The notes below the pieces were generated by a model. It was not told the DNA's origin and did not search any database. It was given only the letters and a program-made list of their open reading frames with translations. DNA of 64,000 bases from Bdellovibrionales bacterium GWA1_52_35 (GTDB taxonomy: Bacteria; Bdellovibrionota; UBA1018): NCBI GenBank assembly GCA_001769805.1, contig MEPO01000013.1, positions 1-64,000 on the forward strand, read 5' to 3'. The position numbers and the translations under genes are program-made. How positions within the stretch are numbered: the stretch's first letter is position 1; each line of letters opens with the position of its first letter. Positions 15,619-24,551 of the stretch are shown here, piece after piece.

Positions 15619-16641
15619 CTGCCTCGAACTACAAAAAATTACTGGAGACCAGGCCTGACCGCCGCCCGAGATATTGATCAAACCACCGGCGTACAAGGAG
15701 CCATTCAAAGTTCCGTTTCCGCCCACGCTGGCTGAACGGCTCATCCCAATGAAGGTACCGTTGATTGCACCCCCCCCGTTCAGGGAGAGGGGTGCGCCGG
15801 TGCCCAAAGCATTGAAAGCGACATTCTTCGCAAGAACGCCCCCGGATAAAACAATTGAGCCATGGCCTTGAATATTGATTGTACCCGCAAGATTGATCAC
15901 AAACACGTCAGAAGCACTCCCATTCAGAACCAGCGCCGTCTGGGAGTTCAATGAAACATCTCCGCCAACGGAAATCACGTTGAGTTTGCCATTCCCATTA
16001 ATGGCCATGCTGCTGCTGATACTGCTGAAGCTTTGCGTCGGAGCCAAGCTGCCCAGAGCATTGATATAATTGTTCAGCTCCATTTCAGCCGCGCTCATAT
16101 CAGTGTGAACGAGCTGACTCGCATCCACCCCAGATGTAGACACGGCGACGGTTGAGGATCCATCCATGTAAATCGAACCGTCCAGAAGCTGAGAAGTGCC
16201 TCCTATGCTCATGATTGAAGGATCCAGAAGGAATACATTTCCTGTGATGATTGCATTTCCGGTAACAGCGATATTGCTTCCCGAGAAAGCCAGAACAGTA
16301 GCGAGCGTCGGCATGCAGCCCACGTTCTCACCAGGAATCGCGTTCGGAATCACATAAGGAGTCGGTGAAACTGAAGGTGTTGGCAGCGGATTCGGAGAAA
16401 TGCTCGAAGTTGGAATGGGAACCGGAATCACTGTTCCAGTAGGATTGGGAACTGGAATCACGATCCCCGGTGCCATAGGAGCGGGACTTGGCGCAACGAC
16501 GCCTTTGCCTGCATCGGCGATCTCCGACTTATCTGCAGCGGCTGGGGTCTGCAAAGGAGCCAGATCGTAGCGCTGCTCACAACCCATCAGGAAAGCTAAA
16601 AGAATCACCGCTACACCCAAGTTCAAAGAACTGAATTTCAT
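15607..16641 (-). CDS. Pro/Ser/Thr-rich lipoprotein with beta-solenoid-like domain
   Basis: This 344-residue protein has a lipobox (LLAFLMGC) and so should be lipid-anchored. A linker at about 45-105 is made of short Pro/Ser/Thr/Val repeats, such as IPVPNPTG and SPTPYVIP. The rest is rich in Gly, Asn, Ser and Val in short strand-like units (SGSNIAVTGNAIITGNVFLL, ALVLNGSASDVFVINLAGTI). It resembles choice-of-anchor-A or DUF3494 (ice-binding-like) beta-solenoid domains, but I cannot assign it firmly. A surface adhesin or extracellular matrix protein is plausible. It shares the Pro/Ser/Thr-rich character with the exported protein at 10721. Confidence 0.75.
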   Translation of the reverse strand: MKFSSLNLGVAVILLAFLMGCEQRYDLAPLQTPAAADKSEIADAGKGVVAPSPAPMAPGIVIPVPNPTGTVIPVPIPTSSISPNPLPTPSVSPTPYVIPNAIPGENVGCMPTLATVLAFSGSNIAVTGNAIITGNVFLLDPSIMSIGGTSQLLDGSIYMDGSSTVAVSTSGVDASQLVHTDMSAAEMELNNYINALGSLAPTQSFSSISSSMAINGNGKLNVISVGGDVSLNSQTALVLNGSASDVFVINLAGTINIQGHGSIVLSGGVLAKNVAFNALGTGAPLSLNGGGAINGTFIGMSRSASVGGNGTLNGSLYAGGLINISGGGQAWSPVIFCSSRQSLE

Positions 16642-16676
16642 ATATCCCCCACCCCTTGAAAATAGCTTACGAATAA

Positions 16677-16748
16677 AGTTTATTATGCTTGACTATTTTA
16701 GTCAAAATTAAAAAACTTACCGTTTTTTAAGATTCAGGGACTTATAAT
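16677..16748. promoter_or_regulatory. Divergent promoter region with TTGACT palindrome
   Basis: TTGACTATTTTAGTCAA (16689-16705) is a palindrome whose arms are -35-like on both strands. On the minus strand TTGACT with TAAACT (16682-16677), spaced by 17 bases, fits the lipoprotein promoter. On the plus strand a perfect TATAAT (16743-16748), with no good -35, may serve the FAD-oxidoreductase gene. The palindrome could also be a regulator site. Confidence 0.4.
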
Positions 16749-16831
16749 TGAAGGCTTCCACTAAAACGATTTACATTTGAGGCATAGGTTCTGCAACTCG
16801 CCGAAGGGCATTTCAGCAAAAGGTGGGGCCT

Positions 16832-18388
16832 ATGGCGCAAAACATTTCAGCTTTAAGAAAACCTTCCGTTGCTATCATTGGAGCAGGTCCCGCCGGGCTG
16901 ACTGCGGCCTATCTCCTGAGCAAAGAAGGGATTCCCATCACCGTTTTTGAAGCGGATCCCCAATACGTGGGAGGCATATCGAAAACTGTTAAGAAAGACG
17001 GATTCCATTTTGATATTGGTGGCCATCGTTTTTTTTCGAAATCCAAGCAGGTAGAAGATTTTTGGAACGAAATATTGCCGCATGACATGCTCGACCGGCC
17101 CCGCTCATCACGAATCCACTACCGAAGACGTTTTTTTTCCTATCCCCTGAAACCGTTCCAGGCGCTTTTCAATCTTGGCGTGTTCGAATCCTTGCTCTGC
17201 GTGATGTCTTACATCAAGGCAAAAATCCGTCCTCGCAAAAACCCCAAGTCTTTTGAGGACTGGGTCACCAATCAATTCGGTGAACGTCTGTTCAGAATTT
17301 TTTTCAAGACCTATACGGAGAAAGTCTGGGGCATGAGCTGCCGCGAAATTTCTGCGGACTGGGCGGCCCAGAGAATCCAGGGGCTTTCATTGTTTTCCGC
17401 AGTGAAGAACGCATTTGGCTTCGGGCGGTCCAAAAACAAGTCCAAGGAAAAAGTGATCAAGACCCTGATCGACACGTTCCGTTATCCCCGAAAAGGCCCT
17501 GGCATGATGTGGGAAGTATGCGCGGAAAAAATCAAAGCGATGGGTGGAAAAATAGAAATGGGCTCCAAAGTGGTCTCCTTGCATTGGAATGCCTCCAAGC
17601 AGACCTGGACACTTCACTCGCGCGCCACTCTCGATCAAAGTCCTGGCCTCTCGGTCGAAGCGGATCACGTGATCTCCTCGGCCCCCATCCGGGAACTCAT
17701 ACCGAGCATCCAGCCGGCACTATCAGTACAGGCTGCGCACTCGGCGCAAGCACTTCGGTATCGCGATTTTCTGACAGTGACACTGGTCCTCAAGGGCAAG
17801 GAGCTTTTTTCAGACAACTGGATTTATATACATGATCCATCGGTCAAAGTCGGACGAATTCAGAATTTCAAATCGTGGTCGCCAGAAATGGTCCCGGATC
17901 CAGCGCTGGGTTGCTATGGTCTTGAATATTTCTGCTTTGAAGGAGACGCTCTCTGGTCGCAGCCAGATTCTGAACTGATTGCCCTGGCATGGAAAGAGCT
18001 GGAACTGCTCGGGCTGAGTGAAGGCTGCGAGCAAATAAAAGGCTATGTCGTGCGCGAACGCAAAGCCTACCCGGTTTACGACGAGCACTATCTCAGTCAT
18101 GTTGCCAACATCAGGGCGGCCCTGGACACAAATTTTGATCACCTGCACTTGGTTGGACGCAACGGCATGCACAAATACAATAATCAGGATCATGCAATGA
18201 TGACGGCCATGCTGACGACACAGAACATTATGGCAGGTCGGAACATTTATGATGTCTGGCAGGTGAACCAGGACGCGGAATACCACGAAGCCGGGGAGCA
18301 TGCGGAAAGCGGCGCTTCCGGACTCAGGGCGGTGCCAAGCCGGATCAGACCCGATGAGCAAGAATCCAACAGTCAAGAAGTGGCTTAA
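16832..18388 (+). CDS. FAD-dependent oxidoreductase of polysaccharide gene clusters
   Basis: This 518-residue protein has an N-terminal Rossmann motif ([15 protein letters not shown], about residues 13-27) and the second FAD segment GGHRFFS. Overall it resembles the UDP-galactopyranose mutase/protoporphyrinogen oxidase-like group annotated as NAD(P)/FAD-dependent oxidoreductases in exopolysaccharide loci. The signature [18 protein letters not shown] is near the C-terminus. The substrate is unknown. The ATG at 16832 is chosen because AAAGGTGG lies 6-9 bases upstream; a GTG at 16823 is possible. The last 35 bases overlap the next gene, so the pair is one operon. Confidence 0.8.
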   Translation: MAQNISALRKPSVAIIGAGPAGLTAAYLLSKEGIPITVFEADPQYVGGISKTVKKDGFHFDIGGHRFFSKSKQVEDFWNEILPHDMLDRPRSSRIHYRRRFFSYPLKPFQALFNLGVFESLLCVMSYIKAKIRPRKNPKSFEDWVTNQFGERLFRIFFKTYTEKVWGMSCREISADWAAQRIQGLSLFSAVKNAFGFGRSKNKSKEKVIKTLIDTFRYPRKGPGMMWEVCAEKIKAMGGKIEMGSKVVSLHWNASKQTWTLHSRATLDQSPGLSVEADHVISSAPIRELIPSIQPALSVQAAHSAQALRYRDFLTVTLVLKGKELFSDNWIYIHDPSVKVGRIQNFKSWSPEMVPDPALGCYGLEYFCFEGDALWSQPDSELIALAWKELELLGLSEGCEQIKGYVVRERKAYPVYDEHYLSHVANIRAALDTNFDHLHLVGRNGMHKYNNQDHAMMTAMLTTQNIMAGRNIYDVWQVNQDAEYHEAGEHAESGASGLRAVPSRIRPDEQESNSQEVA

Positions 18389-19556
18389 GCAACCCGGGTT
18401 TGAGGCGCTTGCAATTGGACTTCTCATCACCACACTGCAACTCACGATTGCGCTCAGGATTGCACCAGCCCTGCAGTTAAAGGAATCATATTCCCTGCTC
18501 TGCCAATGGGACTGTCGCTGGTATGAAGGAATTGCACGAGACGGTTACCACTCCACGATTCCGCCCACGGCCCAGAACCCCGCTCTCTCGAATGTCGCAT
18601 TTTTTCCGGCGTACCCCTACTTTGCCCGGGTACTGCATTTGGGCCTGCACACGAATCCGCGATTAACCCTCCTGTTTATCGCTCAGCTTTTTGCGGTGGT
18701 TTTCTGGGCGGCGCTTTGGCGGGTGATCAAAGATTGGAAAATCTCCCGTGCTTTGGGTGCTCTGGTGGTGCTCGGAATTCTTTCGCATCCGGCGGCATTC
18801 ATGCTGGTGATGGGCTACTCCGAATCACTCTTTCTCGCCTGTATGCTGCTCTTTCTGCGGAAGTCCTCTTCACCCGGGGGCACCGGTAAATTTCATGCTG
18901 CGGGGGCTGGCTTTCTCATGTCCGCCACAAGGATCGTGGGAGTGGTCGTGGCACTCTATCCGCTGATGTCTTCCTCGCTGAAGCGAAATACGCGGCGCCT
19001 GCAAGCAGGAATTATCGCAGGCGCTGCGGTTGGGGGAGCTGCGGTTTTTTTACTCTACTGTAAAATTCGCTTCGGGCAATTTGATCTTTACATGCAGACA
19101 CAGAAAATCGGTTGGGGTATTGTTCCCGATTACACGGCCCTGTTTGACCGGAATTCGCTTCATTACCGCTTCCGTCTCGATCAGCTGACCCTTTCATATT
19201 CGCTGATCGCTTTCCTGCTGTTCACGATCCTGGAAAGCACGCTTTGGATTTTCAGCAAAAGCGTTGGCTTGTCAAAACGTCTGCCGATCTATGTCACGGC
19301 GCTTTCTATTTTTTACATTTCAATCAGCGGGCTCAAGAGTGTCGGATTCCAAAGCCTCATCCGTTATAGCCTGCCTTGGCACCTTCTGCTGGTGCTGTGT
19401 CTGGGGCACTTGCTTTCGCGACCGCCCTTCACCAGAATTTCCCCGAACCTGCTCAAGTCTGCAGCTCTCCTGCTCGCATCGGGTCTGATTGCCCTCTGGG
19501 TCCGCTTGCAACTGCCCTATATGAGTGATTTCCTGCATGGGCGCTGGTTTGCCTGA
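18354..19556 (+). CDS. PIG-V-like (GT-C) membrane mannosyltransferase
   Basis: This 400-residue integral membrane protein has about nine hydrophobic helices. The first periplasmic loop carries the GT-C/PIG-V pattern [16 protein letters not shown] and then [10 protein letters not shown], which in the family holds the catalytic Asp and binds the lipid-linked sugar donor. It probably transfers a hexose from polyprenyl phosphate to a periplasmic acceptor. I start at the ATG at 18354, inside the end of the oxidoreductase gene; the frame from 18300 adds polar residues only. The last 237 bases are also read in antisense by the glycosyltransferase gene at 19320. Confidence 0.75.
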   Translation: MSKNPTVKKWLKQPGFEALAIGLLITTLQLTIALRIAPALQLKESYSLLCQWDCRWYEGIARDGYHSTIPPTAQNPALSNVAFFPAYPYFARVLHLGLHTNPRLTLLFIAQLFAVVFWAALWRVIKDWKISRALGALVVLGILSHPAAFMLVMGYSESLFLACMLLFLRKSSSPGGTGKFHAAGAGFLMSATRIVGVVVALYPLMSSSLKRNTRRLQAGIIAGAAVGGAAVFLLYCKIRFGQFDLYMQTQKIGWGIVPDYTALFDRNSLHYRFRLDQLTLSYSLIAFLLFTILESTLWIFSKSVGLSKRLPIYVTALSIFYISISGLKSVGFQSLIRYSLPWHLLLVLCLGHLLSRPPFTRISPNLLKSAALLLASGLIALWVRLQLPYMSDFLHGRWFA

Positions 19557-20819
19557 TATTCCAGAGCTGAATCGCCAGAAAGCCAATATCGTAAACAGAA
19601 CAACACCGACCAGCTGAGAGGAGTTGAATGGCTCCGGCAGCAGAATACTGTAGGCTGCGAATCCCGGCACCTGAAGGATTCCTGCAGGGAAATACATCAG
19701 CACAAAAGAAGAAGCCGCAAGCAGTTTTGGAAATCCAGCACGGCGCATTTCCCAAAGCAACCAACCCCAGAGAGGGCAAATGAAAATAGGCCAGTGCTCC
19801 CAGGCAATCGGACTGAAGATCAGTAACCACCCGAGCAGGAGACCTGCGCCTGCCAAAAGTACCGAAGGGGCTTTCAACTTCGCACGGGGAGCCGCCGCGA
19901 GAAGCGTCAGAATGACCATCAATGATGAAAAACGCGCAGCAGCGAGGAGCGCTGCGATACGTTCTGGCATGGGTCGCCCGAAGAGTCGAATCAGCATGCC
20001 TGCCAGAGATTGATTGCCACGATAGGCCGACGGCCGATCCAAAGTGGGCATGATGACCTGATAAAACTCCCTGAATGGTGCTGCGCCCGCGACGAGATAC
20101 GTCAGCCCGAGACTTCCTAGTCCCAGCATACCGATCCAAAACAGCGCGCCCCAGCGTCTCAACGCAATCAAAAGCGGAGCCAGAATCATAGTCGCATACT
20201 TAAGCAGGGCACCAATAATCAGCGCAAAAGCGATTTTCAAGGAACGGCTTTCCTTCATTAATCCCAAGACTGAAATTCCCAGGAAAAGGGCGAGCACTGG
20301 CGACACATTCGACACCCGAATCGCCCGTGCGGTGACTGGCGACAAGGCGATCAGAAGAAAAAGAACACCCTCATACCGGGTCGGGTGACCCACCAGCTGA
20401 CGCATGATCCTGGATGAATTCAGACCCAGAGCCCAGGCCGACAAAGTCAGAATTCCCGTCCAGATCCAGAACGCCGTGGAATAGCTGAAACGCGCAAGCG
20501 GCGCAAAAAGCATGGCAGAGGGCGGCGGCAGCATGAAGTGCGTGTAGTCAGGAACCCCTTTTTCAGTTCCCAGAAGTTTCCATCGGGGCTTTGCCACGGA
20601 GTGCATGCTCAAGCCCGGGTTATCCAAACTCCAACGAACCGGAATCGGGTAAAGAGAACTCCATTCGCCTTTAGTGGCGAGGAGCCCACCCAGATAAAAC
20701 TGTCCGAAATCAGGAATGGTGGGCCGCCACAGAATTCCTAGAGGAATGCTGATGGAAAGCCAGAATAGCGCGAATATCGAACAGCTTCGGTTGAAGCGAG
20801 CGGAATTTGATTTTTGCAT
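19320..20819 (-). CDS. GT87-like (DUF2029) membrane glycosyltransferase with antisense 3' extension
   Basis: This frame encodes 499 residues. Residues 1 to about 420 form a GT-C glycosyltransferase of the DUF2029/GT87 type: an early DFGQFYLGG-like acidic loop, about ten helices, and SPIAWEHWPIF near the end. Such enzymes use polyprenyl-phosphate sugars. The last ~79 residues are polar (Gln/Glu/Arg-rich) and lie entirely antisense to the convergent PIG-V-like gene, so the natural stop has probably been lost. It is the last gene of a minus-strand series with GtrA and the sugar dehydrogenase. Confidence 0.75.
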   Translation of the reverse strand: MQKSNSARFNRSCSIFALFWLSISIPLGILWRPTIPDFGQFYLGGLLATKGEWSSLYPIPVRWSLDNPGLSMHSVAKPRWKLLGTEKGVPDYTHFMLPPPSAMLFAPLARFSYSTAFWIWTGILTLSAWALGLNSSRIMRQLVGHPTRYEGVLFLLIALSPVTARAIRVSNVSPVLALFLGISVLGLMKESRSLKIAFALIIGALLKYATMILAPLLIALRRWGALFWIGMLGLGSLGLTYLVAGAAPFREFYQVIMPTLDRPSAYRGNQSLAGMLIRLFGRPMPERIAALLAAARFSSLMVILTLLAAAPRAKLKAPSVLLAGAGLLLGWLLIFSPIAWEHWPIFICPLWGWLLWEMRRAGFPKLLAASSFVLMYFPAGILQVPGFAAYSILLPEPFNSSQLVGVVLFTILAFWRFSSGISGKPAPMQEITHIGQLQADPEGNQTRCEQESCRLEQVRGNSGEGRSRKQVPQTQHQQKVPRQAITDEALESDTLEPAD

Positions 20820-20847
20820 TTGGCCTGTTCACGTTCAGAACTGGCAA

Positions 20848-22173
20848 TCACTGTACCGGAGCGAGGACAAAACGCAGCGCACCCTTGCGCCTTTTTGTGA
20901 TTTTCAGGGTCGCGATCATGGCTGACCGGTACATCTGATCAAGCCGGTATTTCACCGGGAACCGGGTGTAATCATTATCGGGAAGAATTTCTTTTCTATA
21001 GCCATGAAACAAAACCTGCAACGCACCCTGCTCATCCGGAACAGCCAGCCCCTCGGCATCAACGATGACAGCGGGGCGCCCGGGCCCGCCGGCGAGATTC
21101 AGGATTCGTCCCAGCTCAGCCCCTGAATCGTGCAAGTCGAGTCCGTCATCCGTCAAATCGGGTTGAAAGGGTTTCCCCAGAATTCCATCAGAAACCTTGC
21201 GGTAGGCAAAACAAGCTGAATACTTCCCATAAAAAGAGCCTGCTGAAAAACCAATCGCTTCCCAGGCTTCCCCGGACAATTTGAAACGGAAATACAGTGG
21301 CCCTTCCACCAGAACTGACCCGTCTTCGCGGACCGCTGAAGGATAAGGCCGCCCGTCCGGGCGAAACGGACTGATCAATTCCTGTGGCTTGCCTTTGGCC
21401 TTGAAGGGGCTGATCATCTCGTCCACGAAAATCCGCGTCACTGCGGGTCCGCCATTCTCGCGGATATCCGTGACCTCTTCATAAAAAATTCCGGGCACCC
21501 GGCTCGGCTTTCGAGTATGCGGTTTCTGAATCATCACGATCTGATGCCCGTAACGGTGCCCGAGGTAATTGCCGGCGGCCCGTGGCCATTGATTGCGACC
21601 GGAGAACACTGAATCTGCTTCGCTGATCCACTTGCCGGGAGTCCTTTCGATAAAAACAAAAACATCACGACTGAAGTTGTCGGCGGGCCAATTTGCGACT
21701 CTCTTATGTACGGGTGGTCGCATATGCCCACCATACCAAACGGTCAGATGAGGTGTCGGGTCCACAGAAGGATTCCAGAGTCGTAAACCGCCATTTCCAG
21801 TCTGAGACCAATAAGAGGGTTTCATGTCCCAGCTCGGAGCCCCACCTTCCATCGGAGATCCATCAGAATAATAAAACTTCCTGGAGTCGATCCGGTACGG
21901 CCCGCCTCGTCTGAGATCCGCCAGGGATTTGAAGTGCATTGAAAACTGGGCAGTTCCCGTCATCAACACGCCAGTTTCAGAAAAGGAGATGTACGGATCT
22001 GCCAACTCCGGTACATCGAAACGGGTTTGAAAAGGTTGAAGCCCGGCACCCGTCAGCATCATCACCCCCGGCAGCACTTCTCTGCCGTAACGGGCCTCTG
22101 ATCCCTGGGCAATCTGTTCGCGTGGGCTGAATAAACACAGCACAGTCCACAAGCTAAAAGCAATGCGCCTCAT
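20848..22173 (-). CDS. Exported protein of unknown function in glycan region
   Basis: The 441-residue product has a short signal peptide (MRRIAFSLWTVLCLFSP). It shows several strands with DP, DG and WY motifs (NPSVDPTPHLTVWYGGH, GPLYFRFKLSG, FYGKYSACFAYRKVSDG). This composition is reminiscent of five-bladed propeller glycosidase-like proteins (GH43/GH32 superfamily), but I cannot identify the catalytic triad with confidence and leave the function open. It sits 28 bases upstream of the GT87-like gene and 74 bases downstream of gtrA, on the same strand, suggesting a role in processing or exporting the same glycan. No Shine-Dalgarno is evident. Confidence 0.7.
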   Translation of the reverse strand: MRRIAFSLWTVLCLFSPREQIAQGSEARYGREVLPGVMMLTGAGLQPFQTRFDVPELADPYISFSETGVLMTGTAQFSMHFKSLADLRRGGPYRIDSRKFYYSDGSPMEGGAPSWDMKPSYWSQTGNGGLRLWNPSVDPTPHLTVWYGGHMRPPVHKRVANWPADNFSRDVFVFIERTPGKWISEADSVFSGRNQWPRAAGNYLGHRYGHQIVMIQKPHTRKPSRVPGIFYEEVTDIRENGGPAVTRIFVDEMISPFKAKGKPQELISPFRPDGRPYPSAVREDGSVLVEGPLYFRFKLSGEAWEAIGFSAGSFYGKYSACFAYRKVSDGILGKPFQPDLTDDGLDLHDSGAELGRILNLAGGPGRPAVIVDAEGLAVPDEQGALQVLFHGYRKEILPDNDYTRFPVKYRLDQMYRSAMIATLKITKRRKGALRFVLAPVQ

Positions 22174-22247
22174 AGGACGGCGAAGATACCAAAGAAAACG
22201 CTAAGCCGTTTGCCTTCTGCAACGGAAAATCGAATTTTTTTAACCGG

Positions 22248-22676
22248 CTATTTTTTTTTAAATACAAATTTTTTCCGCATCCAAAAATTCCAAACCAGCA
22301 CCAGGACCAGGGAAATTCCCTTTCCCAGCAGCACGGGTCCGTTTGCGACATTCACCACAACCCAGAGGATAAGCTCGGTCCAGCCAAGTCCTCCAATGCC
22401 AATAATCGAAAATAGTGCCAGCTCCTGCCGGACATTACCGCTGCTCTGAAAGACCCAAAGGATGCTGAGAAGATAATTTGCAAGCAGCCCAACAAGAAAC
22501 CCGACTGCGGCGGCTGCAAAATGGTTCATTCCGAATTGATAGAGCAGATAAAGGCAGCCCGTATCCAATACCGCGGCCGTTCCGCCCACCATTGCGTAAC
22601 GTACGAATTGAGCCAGTGAATTTTCTGTTTTTCTCAGAAGGGCTGCTTTCAAATTTGTGAGATCGGATTGAGGCAT
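22248..22676 (-). CDS. GtrA-family membrane protein
   Basis: This 142-residue protein has four transmembrane helices, with the GtrA-family opening FVRYAMVGGTAAVLD and the typical basic end WNFWMRKKFVFKKK. GtrA proteins help to flip polyprenyl-phosphate-linked sugars across the inner membrane or accompany GT-C glycosyltransferases. That matches the two GT-C enzymes in this region. The start has AAGGA 3 bases upstream, and only 20 bases separate it from the sugar dehydrogenase gene upstream. Confidence 0.9.
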   Translation of the reverse strand: MPQSDLTNLKAALLRKTENSLAQFVRYAMVGGTAAVLDTGCLYLLYQFGMNHFAAAAVGFLVGLLANYLLSILWVFQSSGNVRQELALFSIIGIGGLGWTELILWVVVNVANGPVLLGKGISLVLVLVWNFWMRKKFVFKKK

Positions 22677-22696
22677 AATTCCTTTTTACTCAGGGC

Positions 22697-23875
22697 TCAT
22701 TCAGGCGCAGGCGTGTTCAGGGTGATCCGGAGGATCACATCCTTCTCCGCCGGGCAGTCCCCTCGTCCATCACAGTTGCTCGTTGCAACCAGCAGGCTGC
22801 CGTCCGGCGCCTGAACAATTTCCCGGAGGCGACCGTACGTCGAAAGGTATGTCTCATGGCCGAGCACTCGGGAGGGTTCGCCGGGCCCCAGCCGAACTAC
22901 TTGTAGATGTTCAGACCCCAGCGTCGTGATCAGCAAATTCCCTTTCCAATCTGGAATCACATCGCCCGTGTACAAAATTACGGAGCTGGGTGGGGTAGCC
23001 TGGGTCCAAGCGATCAAAGGCGATTGCATACCCGTTTTTTTCTGGCAGCCATGGATCAGGGGCCAACCTAGATTAGTTCCTGAACGCACCCAGTTCAGCT
23101 CGTCATTTCCGCGCAATCCGAATTCGCCGGATGGCCCATGATCCACGACAGCAAGTAGTCGGGAATTCAGCCAGGTGAACCCTTGAGGATTTCGCAAACC
23201 ATAGGCAAAGACTCGGTTCCCCGGATGCAGATTACCGATGGGAACCCCGCCTTCGGCTGTGAGTCGAAGTAGCTTTCCGGATAATCGAGTGAGATCCTGG
23301 GCCGAGTCCGGCTCCCGTGCGTCGCCTGTTCCGACGTACAACATTTTGTCGGGCCCAAAATGAATTCGACCGCCGTCGTGGAATTCCGCTGATGGAATAT
23401 CATCGAGGATGAGTTGATTTTTCTTTGCCGAGCGGTGATCCCGGGCAAGGACATAGCGCTCGATCCGATTCACAGTTCCTTCTGTTTTTTTGAAAGTGTA
23501 ATAGAAATAAACCAAGCGATTTGAAGCAAATTCAGGATGAAGCGCCATTCCCAGCAAGCCCGCTTCGCCGGTATCTGTCACCGGGATTTCCAGTACGGGT
23601 TTTTCAACCAGAGCCCCTTTTGTAATCAGTCGCACCCGGCCGGGTCTTTCCGTGATGAGAAGGTCACCTTTCGGCAGGACCACGAGTGCCCAAGGAACTT
23701 CCAATCCGGTTGCAAGCTTTTCGACTTTGAGGGGGGTACTTCCCGCTGCTCCGTGCCCGGTTTTCACCTCTAGGCAATCCGGCTGGCCCGATTGAGCTCC
23801 GAACAGAATCAGCCCTTTGAAAAATCCGAGCCCGAAGAAAACCAAAAAACCTGCCGGAACCAGAACCCATCGCAT
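22697..23875 (-). CDS. PQQ-type glucose/sorbosone dehydrogenase family protein
   Basis: This 392-residue protein has one N-terminal hydrophobic segment (signal or anchor) and a six-bladed beta-propeller of the soluble aldose dehydrogenase (GSDH) type. Recognisable blades contain ATGLEVPWALVVLPKGDLLITERPGR-like, GLLGMALHPEF, FHDGGRIHFGPDKMLYVGTGD and YGLRNPQGFTW segments. Members oxidise sugars in the periplasm with PQQ and calcium. No PQQ biosynthesis gene is in the window. It is the first gene of the minus-strand glycan series (dehydrogenase, gtrA, unknown exported protein, GT87-like). Confidence 0.88.
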   Translation of the reverse strand: MRWVLVPAGFLVFFGLGFFKGLILFGAQSGQPDCLEVKTGHGAAGSTPLKVEKLATGLEVPWALVVLPKGDLLITERPGRVRLITKGALVEKPVLEIPVTDTGEAGLLGMALHPEFASNRLVYFYYTFKKTEGTVNRIERYVLARDHRSAKKNQLILDDIPSAEFHDGGRIHFGPDKMLYVGTGDAREPDSAQDLTRLSGKLLRLTAEGGVPIGNLHPGNRVFAYGLRNPQGFTWLNSRLLAVVDHGPSGEFGLRGNDELNWVRSGTNLGWPLIHGCQKKTGMQSPLIAWTQATPPSSVILYTGDVIPDWKGNLLITTLGSEHLQVVRLGPGEPSRVLGHETYLSTYGRLREIVQAPDGSLLVATSNCDGRGDCPAEKDVILRITLNTPAPE

Positions 23876-23964
23876 TTCCTATGTGGGTGCAGAACCTGTA
23901 CCGACGCTATCGCCCTGAAAAGCAAGACCCCAAACCACTGAAACTAAAGCCAGAACTCAATTAC

Positions 23965-23993
23965 TTGACTATTTCGATAAGGATAGTTATGAC
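23965..23993 (+). promoter_or_regulatory. Promoter with near-leaderless start for the 24002 lipoprotein
   Basis: TTGACT (23965-23970) and TATGAC (23988-23993) are spaced by 17 bases. The start would be near 24000, two bases before the ATG. No Shine-Dalgarno sequence is present. Confidence 0.5.
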
Positions 23994-24001
23994 TACCTGC
24001 G

Positions 24002-24508
24002 ATGAAACGGCGAAACACAGTTTTATTCAAGGTAATCGGGGTCATGATAACAGCGAGTTTATTCAGCTTCGCTTGTGGTCCTCTGTACCCCTCGGTTTCC
24101 AAACAAGAGCTTCGCTCGGCGTCCAAGCCACGCACAGACGTCCCGCAACCACTGGAGGGCGCGCATAACAAGAGCTGTGATTCCGATTCCGAAACCGACA
24201 CCACCCTGGACCTTATATCGATCGTCCTTATGGGTGAGACCGCTCGAAAATGGTTAAATGAATATTCAATTAATTTCGTTGTCTCACCGCAACAATTGAA
24301 GGCCTCACTCAATTTTCAGGATATCCGCAAACAGCACGAAACACTGTTGCAGCAGCTGCCGCAGGAGCTCCAAATCCAGCTTCAGACTTTCCTTTCTGAA
24401 TTTCCAGCTGAAACCGCCTGGACTCAATCAATCCAGGAGACTCTTGAAAAGCTGGTGCTCACGAGTAAAGACGCGATGCTTTACCTGGAATTATTCGAAG
24501 ATCAGTAA
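24002..24508 (+). CDS. Small lipoprotein of unknown function
   Basis: The 168-residue product has a type II signal peptide (basic MKRRN, hydrophobic core, lipobox FSFAC with lipidated Cys25). The mature part starts with a flexible acidic region (SDSETDTTLD) and continues as a mainly helical, Gln/Leu-rich domain (about 90-165). No family is recognised. The 43-base gap to the following exported protein, whose gene has a strong ribosome-binding site, indicates co-transcription. A partner, chaperone or protective role towards that protein is possible but is inference. Confidence 0.7.
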   Translation: MKRRNTVLFKVIGVMITASLFSFACGPLYPSVSKQELRSASKPRTDVPQPLEGAHNKSCDSDSETDTTLDLISIVLMGETARKWLNEYSINFVVSPQQLKASLNFQDIRKQHETLLQQLPQELQIQLQTFLSEFPAETAWTQSIQETLEKLVLTSKDAMLYLELFEDQ

Positions 24509-24551
24509 TTTTTAACTTGGCTCACCCAGAAACAATTCCGATAAGGAGGGG

